Positions 26,038-34,042 of a DNA stretch of 52,571 nucleotides are shown here, piece after piece (positions within the stretch are counted from its first letter, which is position 1; the number at the start of each line of letters is the position of its first letter). The stretch covers positions 1 through 52,571 of the forward strand of contig JADZEF010000135.1 of the NCBI GenBank assembly GCA_020850695.1. The letters run 5' to 3'. The DNA comes from Planctomycetaceae bacterium. GTDB taxonomy: Bacteria > Planctomycetota > Planctomycetia > Planctomycetales > Planctomycetaceae. A program made the position numbers and the translations under genes. The notes under the pieces are model-generated. The model saw nothing but the letters and a program-made list of their open reading frames with translations, ran no database searches and was not told the origin of the DNA.

Positions 26038-27066
26038 ATGATGCGGATTCGCTGGCGCGGGCTGGAACTTCCGAGCCGAGTTGCCGAGGAAAAGGAAGCG
26101 GGAACGCGGACGTACGGCAAGTTCGTGGCCGAGCCGTTCGAGCGCGGCTTCGGACATACAATCGGGAACAGCCTCCGTCGCATCCTGTTGTCGAGCCTCG
26201 AAGGCAGCGCCGTCACGCGGGCGAAGATCCAGGGAGTACAGCACGAGTTCACGACAATTCCAGGTGTCGTCGAAGACATCACCGACATCTGCCTCAACCT
26301 GAAGTCGCTGATCGTCAAGAATCACAGCACCGCCACGAAGACGCTGCGGATCGAGAAGAACCAGCGCGGCGTGGTGACGGGCGCCGACGTGATCTGCGAC
26401 GACCAGGTCGAAGTGATCAACAAGGACCTCGTCATCGCGACGATGACGGACGACGTTCCGTTCTCGATCGAGCTGACGGTCACCAACGGCCGCGGCTACG
26501 TTCCGGCCCGCGAACATTCGGAGAAAGAGACTGAGCCGGGCGTCATTCCGCTCGACGCGGCGTACTCGCCGGTCGTCCGCGTCCGCTACAAGGTCGAAGA
26601 CACCCGCGTCGGTCAGCGCACCAACTACGACAAGCTGGTGATGGAGATCTGGACCGACGGGACCGTCACGCCGGACATGGCCCTGGTCGAAGCGGCGAAG
26701 ATTCTCCGCAAGCACCTCAATCCGTTCATCTCGTACCGCGAGACCGGTCCCGAGATGCCGCCGGAGGCCCATCTCCGCGATATGCTCCAGCAGACCGGCT
26801 ACGCCCCGGTCGACCTGGAACTCGAAGAGAAGCTGAACCAGAGCCTCGCCGAACTGAACCTCTCCGTCCGGGCGACCAACTGCCTCGAGTCGGAAGGGAT
26901 CAACACCGTTCGCGACCTGGTGACGCGGACCGACGACCAGTTGCTGCAGGTCCGCAACTTCGGCGAAACGACGCTGCTCGAAGTGAAAGAGCGGCTCGCC
27001 GTGCTGGGTCTGCGGCTGGGAATGAAGGTCCCGCGCTCGGGCAGCGGTGCGAAGCCGGCGAAGTAA
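26038..27066 (+). CDS. rpoA: RNA polymerase alpha subunit
   Basis: 342 residues. The N-terminal dimerisation domain contains [20 protein letters not shown] and [14 protein letters not shown]. The C-terminal domain (about 255-330), which binds UP elements and activators, is intact: [20 protein letters not shown], then the helix-hairpin-helix [20 protein letters not shown]. The gene opens with two ATG codons in tandem. Position after rpsK fits the alpha operon, though rpsD is missing. Confidence 0.97.
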   Translation: MMRIRWRGLELPSRVAEEKEAGTRTYGKFVAEPFERGFGHTIGNSLRRILLSSLEGSAVTRAKIQGVQHEFTTIPGVVEDITDICLNLKSLIVKNHSTATKTLRIEKNQRGVVTGADVICDDQVEVINKDLVIATMTDDVPFSIELTVTNGRGYVPAREHSEKETEPGVIPLDAAYSPVVRVRYKVEDTRVGQRTNYDKLVMEIWTDGTVTPDMALVEAAKILRKHLNPFISYRETGPEMPPEAHLRDMLQQTGYAPVDLELEEKLNQSLAELNLSVRATNCLESEGINTVRDLVTRTDDQLLQVRNFGETTLLEVKERLAVLGLRLGMKVPRSGSGAKPAK

Positions 27067-27143
27067 GTCAGAATTCCGCCTGCGAATCGATGGATGGTTG
27101 GCGGTCGAGTTGAGTTTTCGGATTTGTCAGAGGGTGGTCTGTC

Positions 27144-27737
27144 ATGCGACATCGTAAGCGGGGCCGGGTTCTCGGCCGGAAATCGGATCACCGTCAGGCG
27201 CTGATGCGGAATCTCAGCCGCGCCCTCATCCTGTCGCTGAACCAGCCCGAAGACGATCCGGAAAAGGCGAAGGTGCCCGGACGGATCATCACGACGCTGC
27301 CGAAGGCGAAGGAAGTCCGCCCGTTCGTCGAAAAGATGGTGACGCTGGCCCGCAAGTCGCTGGCCGCCAGCGACGCGGCGGAGAAGCTCGGCACCACCGC
27401 CAAGCGGAACAGTGACGAGTGGAAGAAGTGGCGCAAGAGCCCGCAATGGCAGGAATGGGCTAAGGCGATCGCTCCGGCGGTCGCGCTTCGTCGCAAGGCG
27501 TTCTCGTTCCTTCGCGATAAGGAAGCGGTTCGCATCCTGTTCGCCGAACTCGGTCCTCGTTTTGACAAGCGGGACGGCGGCTACACCCGCATCGTGCGTC
27601 TCGCCAAGCCGCGGCTCGGCGACGGCGGAACACGTGCGGTGCTGGAGTTCGTCGGCAACGAACGTGACCGCAAGGGCTCGAAGAAGCGGGCTCCGCTCGC
27701 CACCGAGTCGGCTCCGGCCGAAGCCTCGGCGACCTGA
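27144..27737 (+). CDS. rplQ: 50S ribosomal protein L17 with internal insertion
   Basis: 197 residues against a usual 115-130. The family frame is intact at both ends: MRHRKRGRVLGRKSDHRQAL and PKAKEVRPFVEKMVTLARKS (about 53-72), then RRKAFSFLRDKEAVRILFAE (116-135) and RFDKRDGGYTRIVRLA. The extra length is in two places. A short loop insert follows the first helices (NQPEDDPEKAKVPGR, 33-47), and a charged, Trp-rich segment lies at about 73-115 (KKWRKSPQWQEWAKAIA). There is also an Ala/Lys-rich C-terminal tail. L17 sits near the exit tunnel on the outer face of the 50S subunit. No frameshift is seen; the insert is in frame and coherent. Confidence 0.93.
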   Translation: MRHRKRGRVLGRKSDHRQALMRNLSRALILSLNQPEDDPEKAKVPGRIITTLPKAKEVRPFVEKMVTLARKSLAASDAAEKLGTTAKRNSDEWKKWRKSPQWQEWAKAIAPAVALRRKAFSFLRDKEAVRILFAELGPRFDKRDGGYTRIVRLAKPRLGDGGTRAVLEFVGNERDRKGSKKRAPLATESAPAEASAT

Positions 27738-27778
27738 TCGCAAAACGGATTTGCCCCACAGTTCGGTTCAAAGTAATA

Positions 27779-27817
27779 TCGCCCGGCCTTCCTTTCGGAA
27801 GGTCCGGGCGATTTCTT
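27779..27817 (+). terminator. intrinsic terminator of the ribosomal supercluster
   Basis: Hairpin with left arm tcgcccggccttcc (27779-27792), TTTC loop, right arm ggaaggtccgggcga (27797-27811, one bulged base), followed by tttctt. It begins 42 bases after the rplQ stop and is the expected end of the operon. Confidence 0.75.
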
Positions 27818-27870
27818 GCGCGCCTGCCGGCAACTCTTCACGCCGGACCGTCGATACAATCGTGGTGAGG

Positions 27871-27978
27871 CGAAGGGACAGAGGAGCAAAGAGGCAGAGG
27901 AACAGAGGGGGGAACGGAGTGGTTCATGCGTGTCTCTTCCCTTTGTCCCTCGACCACTTTGTCCCTTGTTCCCTGTCG
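27871..27978. repeat. purine-rich / pyrimidine-rich inverted element
   Basis: A purine-rich arm made of irregular 7-8 base units (cagagg, caaagagg, cagagg; 27871-27919) is followed by a pyrimidine-rich arm (cctttgtccctc, actttgtccctt, gttccctgtc; 27931-27978). The arms are broadly complementary but not identical. It lies in the 345-base gap between rplQ and the next gene and resembles the elements at 1235-1353 and 30806-30943. Confidence 0.5.
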
Positions 27979-28082
27979 CAACGCGATCTACTTCACACCG
28001 GTGAAGCGTCACCAATAATGAGGAATGCGGGCGGACCGAACAGCGGGCCGGCCTGCAATCAGGGAAGGGAGCCATCGACGCC

Positions 28083-28676
28083 ATGAGTGGGACCACGGCT
28101 TTCGACTTCAGCGCTGCCATGGCGCGGCTGTGTGTGGACGTCGTTCAGCGTGTGGATGAGTTCAATCACATCCGGCTCGAGCAGGTGGCCGTGACGTTCG
28201 CCCAGGCTCGCCGCCGCGTTCCCCATGGACTCCAGGCGAAGCTCACTCCGCTCCGGTTCGAGGGGGGAAGCATGGTGATGCGGCGCCGCGGCCGCTCGTG
28301 GACAATCCCGCGGCTGTACGACGGCGACCGCGAACTGCTTTACATCCTCACGTTCTATCTGCCGCGGTTTCTCGACCACAGCTTCCGCGAGAAGCTGATC
28401 ACGGTCTTCCACGAGCTCTACCACATCGGCCCCGAGTTCGACGGCGACATCCGCCGGCACGAGGGGCGGTATCACGTCCATTCGCACAGCCAGAAGGAGT
28501 ACGACGAGGAGATGGGCCGGTTCGTCGACCGCTACCTCGCGGGGCGGCCGTCGCCGGCGGTGTGCGGGTTCCTGATGAAGGACTTCCGCGGCCTGCAGCA
28601 ACAGTATGGAGCGGTAGTCGGCCGGCAGATGCCGATCCCGCGATTGATTCCGCTGGCCGAGCCAGCCTCGGCGTGA
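28083..28676 (+). CDS. putative zinc metallopeptidase-like protein (HExxH)
   Basis: 197 residues, soluble, no signal peptide. It has HELYH at 110-114, preceded by the helix FREKLITVFHELYHIG, and a third histidine-rich segment GRYHVHSHSQKEYDEE downstream, where further metal ligands are likely. The layout (a long helix with HExYH and a downstream His cluster) resembles the small putative metallopeptidases related to the phage-type family (PhageMetallopep), but I am not certain of the family. The function is unknown. It stands alone after the ribosomal terminator and starts at an ATG just after the pyrimidine-rich element region. Confidence 0.7.
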   Translation: MSGTTAFDFSAAMARLCVDVVQRVDEFNHIRLEQVAVTFAQARRRVPHGLQAKLTPLRFEGGSMVMRRRGRSWTIPRLYDGDRELLYILTFYLPRFLDHSFREKLITVFHELYHIGPEFDGDIRRHEGRYHVHSHSQKEYDEEMGRFVDRYLAGRPSPAVCGFLMKDFRGLQQQYGAVVGRQMPIPRLIPLAEPASA

Positions 28677-28756
28677 GGCTTGAGTAGTCGCGTCTTCATC
28701 AGTGCTGCATCTCCGCAGACTCGTGACGGGACATTGTTCCCGGATCGGCCGCGCAA

Positions 28757-28990
28757 TTACCGCCAGAACGCTGCAATGACCAGAAGCAGCAATCCGATGG
28801 TGGCCTGAAGCAGCCCCCTCAAGCGCATCCCACGTGCGAAATCGATACCGCGCGGCATGGCCCGTACAGCCGCTCGCAGTTCATCAGGTGGGACGAAGGT
28901 GCGGAGGAAGAGTCGCCGGTGTCGCGCGAAGAACAGCGTGGCGCAACTGATCGCGATAAAGCCGGCGCCAAGGAGAATACCCGGATTCAT
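28757..28990 (-). CDS. small membrane protein
   Basis: 77 residues with two hydrophobic segments: near the N-terminus (GILLGAGFIAISCATLFFA) and at the C-terminus (LLQATIGLLLLVIAAFWR). A charged middle part lies between them (RHRRLFLRTFVPPDELRAAV). Both ends and the charge pattern are gene-like. No family recognised; no obvious Shine-Dalgarno. Confidence 0.5.
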   Translation of the reverse strand: MNPGILLGAGFIAISCATLFFARHRRLFLRTFVPPDELRAAVRAMPRGIDFARGMRLRGLLQATIGLLLLVIAAFWR

Positions 28991-29215
28991 GGGGCGGCTC
29001 GCTGATGCCGACTCCGGTCAACCCATCGAGAACTGTATTGCGTGACATCACGCAAAGACGCGAACCCCGACCGAATCGCTTCTGATCGCGCGGCGGCTTC
29101 GACGGAACCTGCGTCTTCGAGTCGTTCGCGGCCTGGCGGATTGCCTCGACTCTCGGGGGCAGGTTCGTGCCGTATTCCACCGCAGACTCGTTGGGAGGCC
29201 TTCCCCAGGGCGAGT

Positions 29216-29236
29216 GCCGAGGCTCGCGCCCTCGGC
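29216..29236 (-). terminator. hairpin downstream of the PQQ-propeller gene
   Basis: A perfect 7-base stem (gccgagg/cctcggc) with a 7-base loop, 34 bases beyond the stop codon of the leftward gene. No U-run follows on the minus strand, so the terminator role is only suggested. The 279-base gap 28991-29269 otherwise holds nothing recognised. Confidence 0.3.
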
Positions 29237-29269
29237 TGCTCCATGCGAGGCCTTCGGCCGACTGTTTCC

Positions 29270-30586
29270 CTACTTCGAGCCGATGGCCCAGAGGGCGTCG
29301 AACGTCCGCAGATAGATGCGGCCGTTGGAGATCGCAAGCGACGCCGAGAGCGCCTCGCCGACGTCATTCGTCGCCACCTGTTCGAACTCCCGCCCGGCCT
29401 TGAAGACCGTGACGATCCCTTTGCGGGCCGCGACGTAGACGTGCCCGTCGGCATATACGGGCGAGGCGCGGTAACGGTCGCTCACGGCTCGCTTCTGATA
29501 GATCTCTTCGCCGGTTTTCGCGTCCGCACACTGGATGACGCCGTTCTCCATGCAGAGGTAGACAAGTCCGTCATGGATCAGCGGCGAAGGAACGTCGGGA
29601 GTCTTCGGCCGCGTCCATAGCACACCCGATTCCTTGTCGGTCACCATCCCCTTCGAGTCGGGGCTGATGGCGACCACCGGCCCCCCCTTGGCGGTCGGGA
29701 TGACGATCAAGCCCGGAGCAATGGCCGGCGAGGCCACGAACCGCAGCGTACGGTCGTACTTCGTCTTGGGGTTCAGCAGGCCCCCCACGCGCCACAGTTC
29801 GCTGCCGTCCCGCAGGTTGTGGGCGACGGTGTAGTCGGCTCCGTGAGTGATGAGAAATGTCGTCTTGTCGCTCTTGTAAAGGATCGCCGAGGCGTACGAA
29901 TGCTCGTTCTCATCGGTCCCGTCACTCGGACGGTCGACCTTCCAGACTTCCTTGCCGGTGGCCGCATCGAGACACACGACGACCGCTTCGCGCGTCGTCG
30001 GGTTCCCTTCGCCGTGGATCAGCTGCAAATAAAGGCGGCCGTCATAGAGCACGGGCGACGACGACATGCCGAACTGAATCGAGAATTTCCCGTCCTTGCC
30101 GTAGCGATTCTGAAGCTTGTCCTTCCAGACCTCCGTTCCAGCGAAGTCGAAGCAGGCAATGTCCCCCGTCCCCATCATGGCCCAGACATGCTCGCCGTCG
30201 GTGCAGGGAGACGGGGAAGCCATGTTCCCTTCGTCCCCTCGGACTTTCTTGTCCCCGCTGCCGACCTTCTTCTGCCACATCGGTTTCCCGTCGGCCCCGA
30301 CGCAGACGAGGACCAGATCTCCCTCCTCTGTTACGGACGTCCCAAAAATGTGATCGCCCCACACCACGGGCGTCGCCCCGCCCGCTCCGGGGAGGACGGT
30401 CCGCCACGCGACGTTCTCGTTCTTGCTCCAGGTCGTCGGGACGTTCTTCTCGGTTGAGACGCCGCTGAACGACGGGCCGCGCCATTGCGGCCAGTTCTCA
30501 GCGGAGACCGCGTGCGACAAAACCATCACGACGACGACCGACAGCACGCACTTGAGGGCCTTGGACCCGCTTCGCCACATGAGCAT
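29270..30586 (-). CDS. exported PQQ-like beta-propeller protein
   Basis: 438 residues from the ATG at 30586. Signal peptide: MLMWRSGSKALKCVLSVVVV followed by MVLSHAVSAENW. The start of the mature part, WPQWRGPSFSGVS, is the hallmark of planctomycete outer-membrane-associated PQQ-repeat (WD40-like) proteins. Successive blades contain repeated V-C-x-D/A-x-x-x-G-x patterns: VCLDAATGKEVWKVDR, VVAISPDSKGMVTDKES and IQCADAKTGEEIYQKR. There are about seven or eight blades. The family includes BamB-like scaffolds and quinoprotein dehydrogenases, but the dehydrogenase active-site Asp and disulfide ring are not obvious here, so I favour a structural or binding role. No clear Shine-Dalgarno. Divergent from the GH57 gene. 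Confidence 0.8.
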   Translation of the reverse strand: MLMWRSGSKALKCVLSVVVVMVLSHAVSAENWPQWRGPSFSGVSTEKNVPTTWSKNENVAWRTVLPGAGGATPVVWGDHIFGTSVTEEGDLVLVCVGADGKPMWQKKVGSGDKKVRGDEGNMASPSPCTDGEHVWAMMGTGDIACFDFAGTEVWKDKLQNRYGKDGKFSIQFGMSSSPVLYDGRLYLQLIHGEGNPTTREAVVVCLDAATGKEVWKVDRPSDGTDENEHSYASAILYKSDKTTFLITHGADYTVAHNLRDGSELWRVGGLLNPKTKYDRTLRFVASPAIAPGLIVIPTAKGGPVVAISPDSKGMVTDKESGVLWTRPKTPDVPSPLIHDGLVYLCMENGVIQCADAKTGEEIYQKRAVSDRYRASPVYADGHVYVAARKGIVTVFKAGREFEQVATNDVGEALSASLAISNGRIYLRTFDALWAIGSK

Positions 30587-31395
30587 CAAAGCACCGCATC
30601 CGGAGGTTTAGTTCAGGTTGTGAAGTCTGCATCATGGCGAGGACGCCGTACACCCCCCGCGCAGAATGCTTCGAGTGTGACTCGTCCCATCGGACGCGTC
30701 AATCGACCCCGATGCGTCAATGCTCGGCGGAGCGCATCCTTTCTTGGGTGGGTCACCTCCAATGTTGAATTGTCACATCCTGTGCCCGAAAGGCAGTTTT
30801 GCACCACGGAGTCACGGAGACACGGAGAAAGGCCCATTCACGGAGGGTGGAGCCGGGAGCAGAGAGCGTTTAGGGAACTTGTGATGATCTTCCCCGCCAG
30901 TACTTCCCGCTCCCTACTTTGCATTTCTCCGTGTCTCCGTGACTGTTCCGAAAATAGGCGTCACGCCCCCAAGCCATGCACAGGTGATGCCATTTTCATC
31001 ATTGAGAGTGCGGCGAAGGCCTCATTCTCGACTCCGTGGTGAGAATCGCCTTTTCGCCTTCTGTCAGATCTCCTTTGGAATGGACGCCATCAACGAAGGA
31101 TGCACCCTGGCCGACGTTGCGAGCCGGGAAATTTCTTGAATCTCGCGCAGAGCGACGAATCGCCTCAAGTTTCCACTTTGCCTGTCATGGGAAACACGAG
31201 GTCCGTCCGCAAGCCCACGCCGATTCCCGTCCAATTGCCCCGTTCCCATGCACCCCCCTCACCTTGGGAACCGATAATCTTGTGAGAATCGTGCGCATTC
31301 GCTCGAATGAGCGCACCCCGGTCATTGGGAAATTGAAGTCTCGGCGGTTGCCCGCCCGGCGGCATCGGCCCGACCGGTGAAGAAAGGATTCGACG
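30587..31395. other. long divergent intergenic region
   Basis: About 810 bases between the PQQ-propeller and GH57 start codons. It holds the inverted element at 30806-30943 and no convincing gene; no strong promoter was recognised. The GH57 start has aaagga about 9 bases upstream. Confidence 0.6.
30806..30943. repeat. CACGGAG inverted element
   Basis: The left part has three tandem 8-base units, cacggagt-cacggaga-cacggaga (30806-30829). The arm gtcacggagacacggagaaa (30811-30830) recurs as its exact 20-base complement at 30924-30943, with 93 bases between. The transcript could form a long stem. The tandem units are too short and too regular to be a CRISPR array, and there are no spacers. Confidence 0.65.
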
Positions 31396-33582
31396 ATGGC
31401 CCCCCGCGTTCGGCTCGTGCTGGCAATCCACAACCATCAGCCCGTCGGCAACTTCGACGGCGTGTTCGAGGCCGCCTGCGCCGACAGCTACATCCCCTTC
31501 CTGGATGTGCTGCAGGAATTCCCGCAGATCCCGATCTCGCTTCACATCTCGGGCAGCCTTCTCGAGTGGCTGGTCAAGCACCGCCGCGAATACGTCGACC
31601 GCGTCCGCGACCTCGTGAAGCGCGGGCAGATCGAGATGATCGGCGGCCCGTTCTACGAGCCGATCCTCGCCTGCATCCCGCGCCGCGACCGCATCGGACA
31701 GATCGCCGCCTACTCGCGTTACCTGCGCGGGCTGTTCGGCGCCCCCGTCCGAGGGATGTGGGTTCCCGAGCGCGTCTGGGAGCAGTCCTTCACGTCGGAC
31801 ATCGCCGCCGCAGGCATCGAGTACACGATTCTCGACGACTTCCACTTCAAAAACGCGGGCCTCCGCGACGACCAGCTCTCGGGCTACTACCTCACCGAGG
31901 ATGAAGGCCAACTCCTCAAGCTGTTCCCCGGCAGCGAGCGACTACGGTACACAATCCCGTTCGCCGACCCGCAGGAGACGATCGCCCATCTCCGCGACAT
32001 CGCCGACCGCGTGCCGAATGCGGTCGTGGCGTTCGGCGACGACGGCGAGAAGTTCGGAACGTGGCCCGGGACGAAGGCCCACGTCTACCAGAACGGCTGG
32101 TTGCGGCGATTCTTCGAGACGCTCGTCCGCAACGCCGACTGGCTTCAGGTGGCCACGATGGGCCAGGTGGTCGATCAGGTCCCGCCCGCCGGCAAGTGCT
32201 ACATCCCCGATTCAAGCTACCGCGAGATGACCGAGTGGGCCCTCCCCACGCCGCGGCAGACCGAGTTGCACGGACTGGTGCAGCGGTGGCAGGGACACCA
32301 CGAGTGGCCGCAGCTTAAGCAATACCTGCGGGGGGGATTCTGGCGGAACTTCCGCGTGAAGTACCCCGAAAGCAACGAGATGTACGCAAGGATGCTCGAC
32401 GTCAGCCGCCGTCTCGAAGCGCTCTCGTGCGATGCGGAAGTCCGCCAGGACCTCCTTAACGCCGCCCGCTCCGACCTCTACCGCGGCCAGTGCAACTGCC
32501 CGTACTGGCACGGAGCCTTCGGCGGCCTCTACCTGCCCCACCTGCGGAACGCGATCTACTCAAACCTCATTTCGGCCGACAACCACCTCGAAGCGGCGAC
32601 CGAGCGTGTCGAGCCGTGGGTTGAAGCCGAAGTCGCCGACTACAACCTCGACGCCCGCAAAGAGGTCCGCCTCGCCGGCGACCGCCTCGTGGCGTGGCTG
32701 GCCCCGAGCCGCGGCGGACATCTCTACGAGCTCGACGTCCGCAGCACGCGGCACAACCTGCTGGCCACGCTCGACCGTCGTCCCGAGCCATACCACGACA
32801 CGGTCCGTCATGCGGCGTCGCGCCAGCACGAACATCACCACGGCGCAGTGAGCATCCACGACCTCGTTCACTTCAAGCAGCCCGATCTCGACAAGAAACT
32901 CGCCTACGACAACTGGCCCCGCAAGAGCCTCGTCGACCACTTTCTGCAACCGGGCCTGCCGCTCGAAACGTTCCAGGCGGGACAAGGAGCGGTGGGAGAC
33001 TTCACGACCGGCGTCTACGAGACGAAGATCCGCCGCTCGGAAGAACGCGTCGAGGCCGAACTGACGCGCGAAGGGCAACTCGGCCCGTTTCGCGTGACGA
33101 TCACCAAGACCGTCGCCCTCGACGTCCGGAGCCCATCAAACCTCGAAGTCACCTATCGCCTGGACGATCTCCCGGCCCATGTGCCGATTCACTTCGCAGT
33201 CGAATTCAACTTCGCCGGAATGGCGGCCGGCGCCCCCGACCGCTACTACTACGACGGCCGCGGCCGTCAGCTCGGCCAGCTTGAGTCGATCCTCTCGATC
33301 AGCAAGTCCGAGCGAATCGGCCTGGTCGACGAGTGGCTCGGCGTCGACGTCTCGCTCGAAACGACTGACCCGGCCGAGTTCTGGACGATGCCCGTCCAGA
33401 CCGTCAGCCAATCCGAAGCGGGTTTCGAGTTGGTCCATCAAAGCAGCGCCGTCGTCCCGCACTGGGAGTTCACGCTCCCCAATGCCGGCTCCTGGTCGAC
33501 GCGCCTGACGCTCTCCGTCGATACCTCCGCCGCCCAGGCCCGCATCCTGCGAGAACGTGAAGCGCTCGCGGCGTTGTCGTAA
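31396..33582 (+). CDS. GH57-family glycoside hydrolase / 4-alpha-glucanotransferase
   Basis: 728 residues, cytosolic (no signal peptide). The GH57 motif 1 is HNHQPVGNF (12-20). Motif 3 is MWVPERVWEQSFTSD, with the catalytic nucleophile expected at Glu125. Motif 4 is AFGDDGEKFGTW, with the acid/base at Asp215 or Asp216. The rest has the domains usual for the 4-alpha-glucanotransferase branch: a helical middle (IVSRRLEALSCDAEV-like, about 335-400) and a C-terminal beta-rich lobe (VRLAGDRLVAWLAPSRGGHL onward, ending with an immunoglobulin-like segment). Length (about 650-730) and order match the Thermococcus litoralis enzyme and its bacterial relatives. It probably acts on glycogen or maltodextrin by disproportionation. 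Start at the ATG after aaagga. Confidence 0.85.
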   Translation: MAPRVRLVLAIHNHQPVGNFDGVFEAACADSYIPFLDVLQEFPQIPISLHISGSLLEWLVKHRREYVDRVRDLVKRGQIEMIGGPFYEPILACIPRRDRIGQIAAYSRYLRGLFGAPVRGMWVPERVWEQSFTSDIAAAGIEYTILDDFHFKNAGLRDDQLSGYYLTEDEGQLLKLFPGSERLRYTIPFADPQETIAHLRDIADRVPNAVVAFGDDGEKFGTWPGTKAHVYQNGWLRRFFETLVRNADWLQVATMGQVVDQVPPAGKCYIPDSSYREMTEWALPTPRQTELHGLVQRWQGHHEWPQLKQYLRGGFWRNFRVKYPESNEMYARMLDVSRRLEALSCDAEVRQDLLNAARSDLYRGQCNCPYWHGAFGGLYLPHLRNAIYSNLISADNHLEAATERVEPWVEAEVADYNLDARKEVRLAGDRLVAWLAPSRGGHLYELDVRSTRHNLLATLDRRPEPYHDTVRHAASRQHEHHHGAVSIHDLVHFKQPDLDKKLAYDNWPRKSLVDHFLQPGLPLETFQAGQGAVGDFTTGVYETKIRRSEERVEAELTREGQLGPFRVTITKTVALDVRSPSNLEVTYRLDDLPAHVPIHFAVEFNFAGMAAGAPDRYYYDGRGRQLGQLESILSISKSERIGLVDEWLGVDVSLETTDPAEFWTMPVQTVSQSEAGFELVHQSSAVVPHWEFTLPNAGSWSTRLTLSVDTSAAQARILREREALAALS

Positions 33583-33604
33583 GCCGCCAGCATCGGATGT
33601 GACA

Positions 33605-33638
33605 GCACCCAGGCTGCGGCTCTGAGCTTCCTGGGTGC
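33605..33638 (+). terminator. hairpin downstream of the GH57 gene
   Basis: A perfect 9-base stem, gcacccagg/cctgggtgc, with a 16-base loop, 22 bases after the stop codon. There is no U-run on the plus strand, so it is only a possible terminator. Confidence 0.35.
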
Positions 33639-33642
33639 CGGA

Positions 33643-33958
33643 TCAGACGGCGATGGACTCTTGAGAATCGATCGCCCGCTCCTGTCGCTGCCGGACTTCA
33701 TCCGATGCGACACCCCATTGAAAGTCGCCGGACAGTCCTTTCACCGCCGACTTTGTCCCCAACGCGATCGACTTTGAGTAATCCGCTCGATTGAGCAGGA
33801 ATATCGGCGATTGCACTTTGTCCGCGAGGGAGAGCGCGAGGCGGCTCCGGGTGTCGGGCAATGCTCTGATGCGTCCCAAGGCGAATCTGCTTTCGTCTGA
33901 CGGCGAACGGGTTGCGCCACCGCTCGTTGAGTTGCTCGTCCTTGAGCCGTATAGTCAT
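33643..33958 (-). pseudogene. possible frameshifted small gene remnant
   Basis: On the minus strand two reading frames each look partly protein-like. From an ATG at 33958 comes MTIRLKDEQLNERWRNPFAV, which then loses coherence. From about 33879 another frame gives RSRLALSLADKVQSPIFLLN and runs to a stop at 33643. One indel around 33880-33900 would join them into one peptide of roughly 100 residues. I do not recognise the family, and either frame may be chance in GC-rich DNA. Confidence 0.2.
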
Positions 33959-34042
33959 TTAAATCAGTAGTGTATTCAGGACAACCAATTTTTTGCGTCG
34001 ATCCCCACGGGGCAAGCCCGGTGGGGTTCGGATGAGTTTTCC

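Noticed and set aside
30806..30830. CRISPR array from the CACGGAG tandem units
   Set aside because: Units are 8 bases without spacers, and no cas gene is in the window.
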